This document shows positions 54,750 to 60,000 of a DNA stretch of 60,000 nt, one piece after another; the first letter of the stretch is position 1, and the number at the start of each line of letters is the position of its first letter. Both the position numbers and the translations under genes were made by a program. Below the pieces are notes generated by a model. The model was not told the DNA's origin. It ran no database searches and saw nothing but the letters and a program-made list of their open reading frames with translations. Source of the DNA: Apostichopus japonicus (lineage: Eukaryota > Echinodermata > Holothuroidea > Aspidochirotida > Stichopodidae). The stretch lies in contig NC_092583.1 of NCBI RefSeq assembly GCF_037975245.1, forward strand, positions 13,607,764 through 13,667,763. Direction: 5' to 3'.

Positions 54750-57530
54750 CACACACATGCACACATACTCATCTGCCTGCATGACTGGATACAGTAGGTT
54801 ACGATTATCATTGAAACCAAAAATGAATCCTGCATGCATGCATATATATAAAATTTTACTGCAATTTAAGTGCGCATACTGTGTAAGCCAAGTACAGGTA
54901 CGCAGTAGGCCTGACGTAATGCCAATGACAAGGCCTTCCCGCCCAAAAAATTGGTTTGGTTTGTGGTGTCTGTAACACTACTTCTAATAATTAGCTTGGG
55001 CAGGAATAATGTTAACTCCCATAAAAATAATTGTTGATACTTTTGACATAACAATGCAACATTACGTATTTGCTTCAAGTTCCACGAAGAAACTACCCAC
55101 AAAGCATTTATCACTAAAAAGTACTGTTTGATCAGCCTAAGCTACAATGAAGATTGTTCACCAAGATCTTTTCATACCCCCTGCAAAAAAACAAAAAAAC
55201 AATAAATATTCATTCTTTTTGCCTTTCTGGTTTAATATCTACCTAGTTTGAGGTATTCTTTTCTTTTTCATGATTTTCCCCTAATTTTCCTTACGTAAAC
55301 CAGAATGAGTCTATATATATAAAGTAAACAAAGGGAAGCCATTTCTTTATTGATAAAGTAAAATCCAATTTTGAAAAATCTTTTTAAAAACTCTTTTTGC
55401 TATGTCCAGCAATGATATTTAAAATCTATCAATCAGATCATGTTAGGCTCAGCACTGTCACTTTCAATTTAGCCCGATGACACAGCTTGGGTTTCTACAT
55501 AGGTAGAGCACTTTTCCCAGGATGGCAACTACAAACTTACTTTAAAGCGCCACCCAATTATAGTCTTTCCACAGTATCATGAGACTTCTCCAGACAGCAA
55601 TGAGTTATCCTCTTCTCTTTAATCTCTTTTTCATCTCAGTGAATGTTGGTACTGTATCAATATGATTTTTCATATAAAGATCTATGCATTGGCCGGCAAG
55701 ACCAACATACACGTGAAAGACTTCACCAAAAAGAAACCACGAGTGACATAGTCCTGTTGGGAATGTGTGGGAAGGAATGGAAGAGAGGTGTCATAATTTT
55801 TTGTGATGAAATAGTTGATAGTAAAGAATAAACAGCAAGTGATACAGCCATGGAGCCAAGTGCTGTAAAAGCCCTGGTTGTACTACTATACTGAATCTTA
55901 CTCTCAACAGCAGCCTCTGTACATATTATGAGCAGATACAGTACACAGCTGATACAGCAAGTGGCTGGGATTGTTTTGTTTGCTTCAGTCAGCATATATA
56001 TGTGAAGGTCTGTAAAAAAGAAGGAACTTGATACAAAAATTTGGCTCAAATATTGCTGGGTAAACTACTACTGGGACTTGGTCCAACAGAATGGGAAACC
56101 ATGAGAAATAGTAGTTAATGTAATGGGTAGTTAATGTTATGGGTAGTTAATGTAAATGGGTAGGGATTACGGCACATCAGGTGGGGATGGGGTGGGAATA
56201 TGCAGGTATGGGCGGGGACCTGGGAGGGACAGGGAATAAGGCTAAAAATGTCCCATTATCAATCCAGTCAGTTTTGGTAACCTTTTGCTTTTGTGAAATT
56301 TAATACAGATCCCAAAAGATATGTTATTAATCAAAGTGCTAGTAATGAACTAATTAGCAATTGAAGGACCACTTTTAAGGACTTGGATGGTCACATAAAT
56401 ATTCCACTTTCCCCCCCCCCTTTCCCTCCCCACTCAAGTGCTAGTGAGTTTTGTTATAATTGCTTCACTTGCAGCCTGGTACATGTAGTGGGCTAGCTTT
56501 TGCATTTAAATGCTCCCCATGTAAATAATCTATCTAATAAAAGTTTCCTCCCTCTCAAATCTTCCCCTCTCCCTCTCTTTGATATTTAAGTAAAATGTTT
56601 AGCTCAAATGCTCATCAACTAAACATCCTGAGCCATTTGATTTGGGCATCACTGACTTTCAGTTTGAACTAGCTGGGAAGAGAGACAGTGAAACAAAGTT
56701 AGGAGAGATGGTAGCATGGACCCAAAGCGCTATGATCTAGATGGAATAGCGCTATATAAATATTAATTGTTATGTTATGTTAACTGCACTTCATCATGCC
56801 CAGTTTACTAATACTGACTATATTCAAGAAAATATTTTAATTTTTGCATGGTGTAAAGATGGTCTGAGGCCAGTTAGATAATGGTATTGTGGAGATACGT
56901 AGAGGAAGACGTCTTTGGTTCTACATTGAATCAAATTCCAATTACAGACATGATGAGGTTGTTAAAATACTCTGTCTGAGGCTTTATTAATAAAACTTGT
57001 TAAATGTTCTCAAATCTGATTGGCCTGTTGACATCATCTGACCTTGCATTACCCTCTATATATTGCAAGGTAAACTCAATGGCGAATTAATAGAAGTTGA
57101 AAGTAGAATATGGTATCTCGTTAAGCTCAATTCAGATCCCAGCTTTCTGCCCAAGCTAGTTCAGGCAAACAAAGGATGGTATAGCAACAAGCTCCTCCGG
57201 TGTTCACACCCCTTGGCAAAATGATCACTAAATTGAGAAAGCTAGCTTTCAGCATGAAGTATAATTACCATAGTTCAACAACAATAATATTATTTAAAAT
57301 GCTGGTATTGATGTGAATGATAACCGCATTAAGCGGTCACCTAGCAAAAATGGATGCTTCAATTTAAAAATTGTAATCCTGTGTTTGTCTGGAAATGACT
57401 AAATGTCGAATTTAACGGTTCCCCTTTTCATCTATTTTGTCAGACTTTACACTGCAAGAGATATCAAGTTTCCGGAATAGGATAACTCAGTGCAAACAGA
57501 TGAATGCTATCTGAGACGATCATTAATCAA
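54750..57530. other. intergenic DNA, no gene recognised
   Basis: AT-rich. At 56730-56780 a sequence AATAGCGCTATATAAATATT followed by a (TGTTA)n-like tail looks like a SINE 3' end. A triple TAATG(T/G)GGGTAGTTAATG-like repeat lies at 56110-56165. A C-run is near 56410. Confidence 0.45.
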
Positions 57531-57535
57531 CATGT

Positions 57536-57762
57536 GGAGTGTTAGCTCAGTGGTTAACGCCGGTGCCTTCCAATCATAAGGTCCCCGGTTCGAGTCACTC
57601 CAAGATTAATGTATGTCATTTACAGAGTTGTTGACAATTTATAATCATGGACGTTAAGTATGAATGTAAGAGACTGACTTCGGTCAGCTTGTGGCTTTGA
57701 TAAGCCAATGAGGCTTCTTCGCGAGTTCCTGCTTGCAGCAGGATCTAAAATACATACATACA
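57536..57762 (+). repeat. tRNA-derived SINE
   Basis: The head has A box TTAGCTCAGTGG and B box GGTTCGAGTC, 40 bases apart. The anticodon arm is GCCTT/AAGGT with an irregular eight-base loop. A body follows (CTTTGATAAGCCAATGAGGC and GAGTTCCTGCTTGCAG) and then a (TACA)n tail. The body looks like a conserved SINE central domain, but I cannot name it securely. The T-stem does not pair well, so it is not a working tRNA gene. Confidence 0.7.
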
Positions 57763-58065
57763 CAGGGATGTGCTCAGGAATATTTGAGTGCCGGGCAGAT
57801 TGTGCGGTAGTGTGATCCACACCCTGGGAGAGGGATCTCATGGATGGGGTACCCCCTCCCACTGGACAAATTTTGCACATGGAGTATGCTTAGGTGGTGC
57901 TATTTTTCCTATTCTGTGCCATGTATTCTCCCAGATTTTGGTTATGGTAAAATTTGTTAAATTATAATAAAAAAAGTGCCGGGCGGAAATGTTTAAAATA
58001 CTGTTTGTGCTGGGCGGCATTCAGCACACAGCCGCCCGGTGCCGCTCAGTGTGAGCACATCCCTG
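57763..58065. mobile_element. MITE family B, full copy inside SINE tail
   Basis: A 303-bp element with perfect 14-bp terminal inverted repeats CAGGGATGTGCTCA / TGAGCACATCCCTG, inserted in the (CATA)n tail of the SINE, which continues on its right side. CAGGG ends suggest hAT, but the target duplication cannot be read inside a microsatellite. Subterminal GCCGGGCAG / CCGCCCGG blocks add an inner foldback. Confidence 0.8.
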
Positions 58066-58673
58066 CATACATACATACAACATTCATATGCAGAATTATA
58101 GTTACAATAAGACTGAGGGCAGTGTTTGTTACTAGGTGTAACAAAGCGTAAATTCCATACTTGTGCAATGTGCATAACAAATTGCCTGTGCCAGATCTAC
58201 TTGCATACATTTGAGTATTTCAGTGCGAGTGCGCTAACATCTCACTTAGAAGAGCGTAAAGGCATTTTCATTGTCAACTAGAATACTGGTATTCAAATTT
58301 ATTTGATTTGGTGAACCACAATTTTCACCTTCCTCATCTTGGCGAACCTCACAGTGGTTGTTATCCCGGTGAAGCAAAAAAGCATTTTTTATACGATTAA
58401 AGGTGTTTAGTTGCAAAATGGTCTCAAATTCTGCAATACGCTATCACTGAATACCAGAAAACTAGAGCAAATGCTATGTTGTACTGTGTAGCTCAATTGA
58501 CTTTTGCAAAGAAATCTGCACACTGCGCTCACAATGTAGACATGAATCATACAAGTACTGTAGTACCCCATACGCAGTCATTTCATGGGTCATACACTGT
58601 ATGCAGAAAACCAGTTTCATATTTATACAAATATCATGATATCAAAACTGGGGTGAAAGATGTGCAAATATAG

Positions 58674-58830
58674 TATGGCACTTCAAAGTCATTGTACTAT
58701 ATATATATGGCACTTCAAAGTCACTGTACACATATATAGCACTTCAAAGTACAGTAACTGTACATTATGGCACTTCAAAGTCACTGTACATATATATGCA
58801 TGACACTTGAAAGTCACTGTAATACTTCTA
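58674..58830. repeat. short tandem repeat, four to five units
   Basis: Units of about 35-45 bp with the core GGCACTTCAAAGTCACTGTACA followed in pieces by a (TA)n stretch. The array is irregular in spacing. Confidence 0.85.
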
Positions 58831-58839
58831 ATATACACT

Positions 58840-59990
58840 TCATCTTTCATATCAAATACATTTATTTCTTATTTTCTTCTCCTCTGACACAACTTATCTG
58901 ATAAATCACTGAAGTTAACTTGTAAACAAACTTCACACTGTCATTGAGCACAGCATGGAAATAACTCCTACCGTATCCATACAGCACTATGCAACAGGGT
59001 ATCAGAAATTTCAATCAATTTTAGAATTGGCCCACAATCTTGCCTACATGTGTGCCATTAAGGCCTTAGGATTGAACATCGAGATAGTATATCAAGATTT
59101 TAGTTCTTTCTGGCCTTTAGTCCAACACTGACTCTCTGTGGCTCTTGTAGACAACTGATCACAAACCCACTACTATGTATGTATACATTAAGCAGCCTAT
59201 GATAGTATTCTGCTATGCAGAGAATCAATTTGTAAAACAGTGACAGTTGGAAAAGAAAAACATTTGGGTGAGGGGGAGGGAGCAGAGAGCATGCGGCTTA
59301 TGCAGAGCGCTAAGCCATGTCAGGGGGCCTGCATGGTGGGGCCAAGCCCACTCAAGCTTTATGGTTTCTATTATTTCCAGAACTTGTATCAACTTCAAAT
59401 CAGCAAAATTTTGGAGATAGATGCTGGTTAAATTACTGTCAGTAGAAGTCTAAGATTGGTGTATTCTGCCTGCCTGTTTTATGTTAAAAATGACAAATTT
59501 AATTGGTGGTACTGGGAAATGTTGGATGAAGGGCACCAAACATTTTTGGGTGAATGTTCCCCCATGCCCTACCTCCCTCCCCGCCTCCCCACACCCTTGG
59601 AGATGAGACTGTCATAACATGGCTCTGACATACCAGAATACCACAAAGACTGCCTTAATGTACATGTTATCCTAGAGCTATCAGGTAATGAGTGACATCT
59701 TTTTATCATATTCTAATCTATATTTTTATTTACTTCCACTTTGATATCACTCCCTAGACTATTTACCCATTTGAGAATTGTCATCAACTATTTGCTTGTT
59801 ATCTCTTGTTGCTATTCACAATCTATCTGACTGTTCAAAAGTCTCTATAGTCACTGCCTACTTCACATTTTTGGCCCATGGCCAACAGACAGTTATATTT
59901 AATACCACCAGGGGTTTGAGGTATTTATCACCTTCCTGTCTGCACAAATATAAACAATTCTTTCTTTCCTTTATTTTCCTTTTTTTTTTT
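58840..59990. other. right-end DNA, no gene recognised
   Basis: AT-rich with a C-rich patch at about 59560-59600. No coding exon recognised. Confidence 0.5.
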
Positions 59991-59993
59991 CAG
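59960..59993 (+). other. strong 3' splice-site-like sequence at window edge
   Basis: About 30 bases of nearly pure pyrimidine end in TTTTCAG at 59993, leaving AGTAATT as the possible start of an exon that continues outside the window. Only the acceptor can be seen. Confidence 0.3.
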
Positions 59994-60000
59994 AGTAATT

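Noticed and set aside
57536-57610. Functional tRNA gene
   Set aside because: The T-stem does not pair, the anticodon loop is irregular, and a SINE body and tail follow.

Overview
This is eukaryotic, animal-type genomic DNA. Two spliced protein-coding genes with canonical GT/AG introns can be rebuilt from the sequence, and the rest is AT-rich, repeat-dense intron and intergenic DNA. The gene families, tRNA-derived SINE-like heads, MITEs and minisatellites suggest a marine invertebrate, probably a deuterostome such as an echinoderm. That placement is inference; nothing here identifies a species.

Left half, + strand (about 1.4-28.5 kb): a complete FLVCR-family (SLC49A1/2) major-facilitator transporter gene. 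Eleven coding exons (1475-2023, 11654-11795, 12597-12734, 14054-14121, 17755-17858, 19206-19316, 20409-20514, 21707-21818, 22793-22839, 26028-26121, 27165-27175) join in phase to 1482 nt, giving 493 residues and a stop. A further 87-nt phase-0/0 exon-like segment at 23627-23713 would lengthen the cytosolic tail to give 522 residues. Two introns carry minisatellites that look like copies of the adjoining exon end and 5' splice site (introns 3 and 7). Intron 2 holds a (CTC)n run of about 210 bp.

Middle (28-40 kb): intergenic. Its most structured part is 32.26-34.47 kb, a tandem array of tRNA-like modules. Ten regular monomers plus a divergent eleventh carry RNA polymerase III A-box and B-box sequences and a T-run. 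Five monomers form a higher-order unit of about 793 bp that is present twice. A composite direct and inverted repeat lies at 37.27-38.13 kb.

Right-centre, - strand (42.70-39.90 kb): a complete cytochrome P450 gene of the CYP2 clan with three coding exons (42698-42329, 41812-40844, 40084-39900), 1524 nt, 507 residues. All hallmark motifs are present, including the haem cysteine, whose motif is split by intron 2. That intron is mostly a purine/pyrimidine-asymmetric tract. The two genes converge tail to tail with about 12 kb between their stop codons.

Right end (43-60 kb): no recognised gene. It holds several tandem-repeat families (15-bp, about 49-bp and about 140-bp units), two copies of a CAGGGATGTGC-ended MITE, and a tRNA-derived SINE with one MITE inserted in its tail. 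Several copies of the 140-bp family contain perfect nuclear-receptor DR1 sequences. A strong 3' splice-site-like sequence at the right edge may start an exon outside the window.
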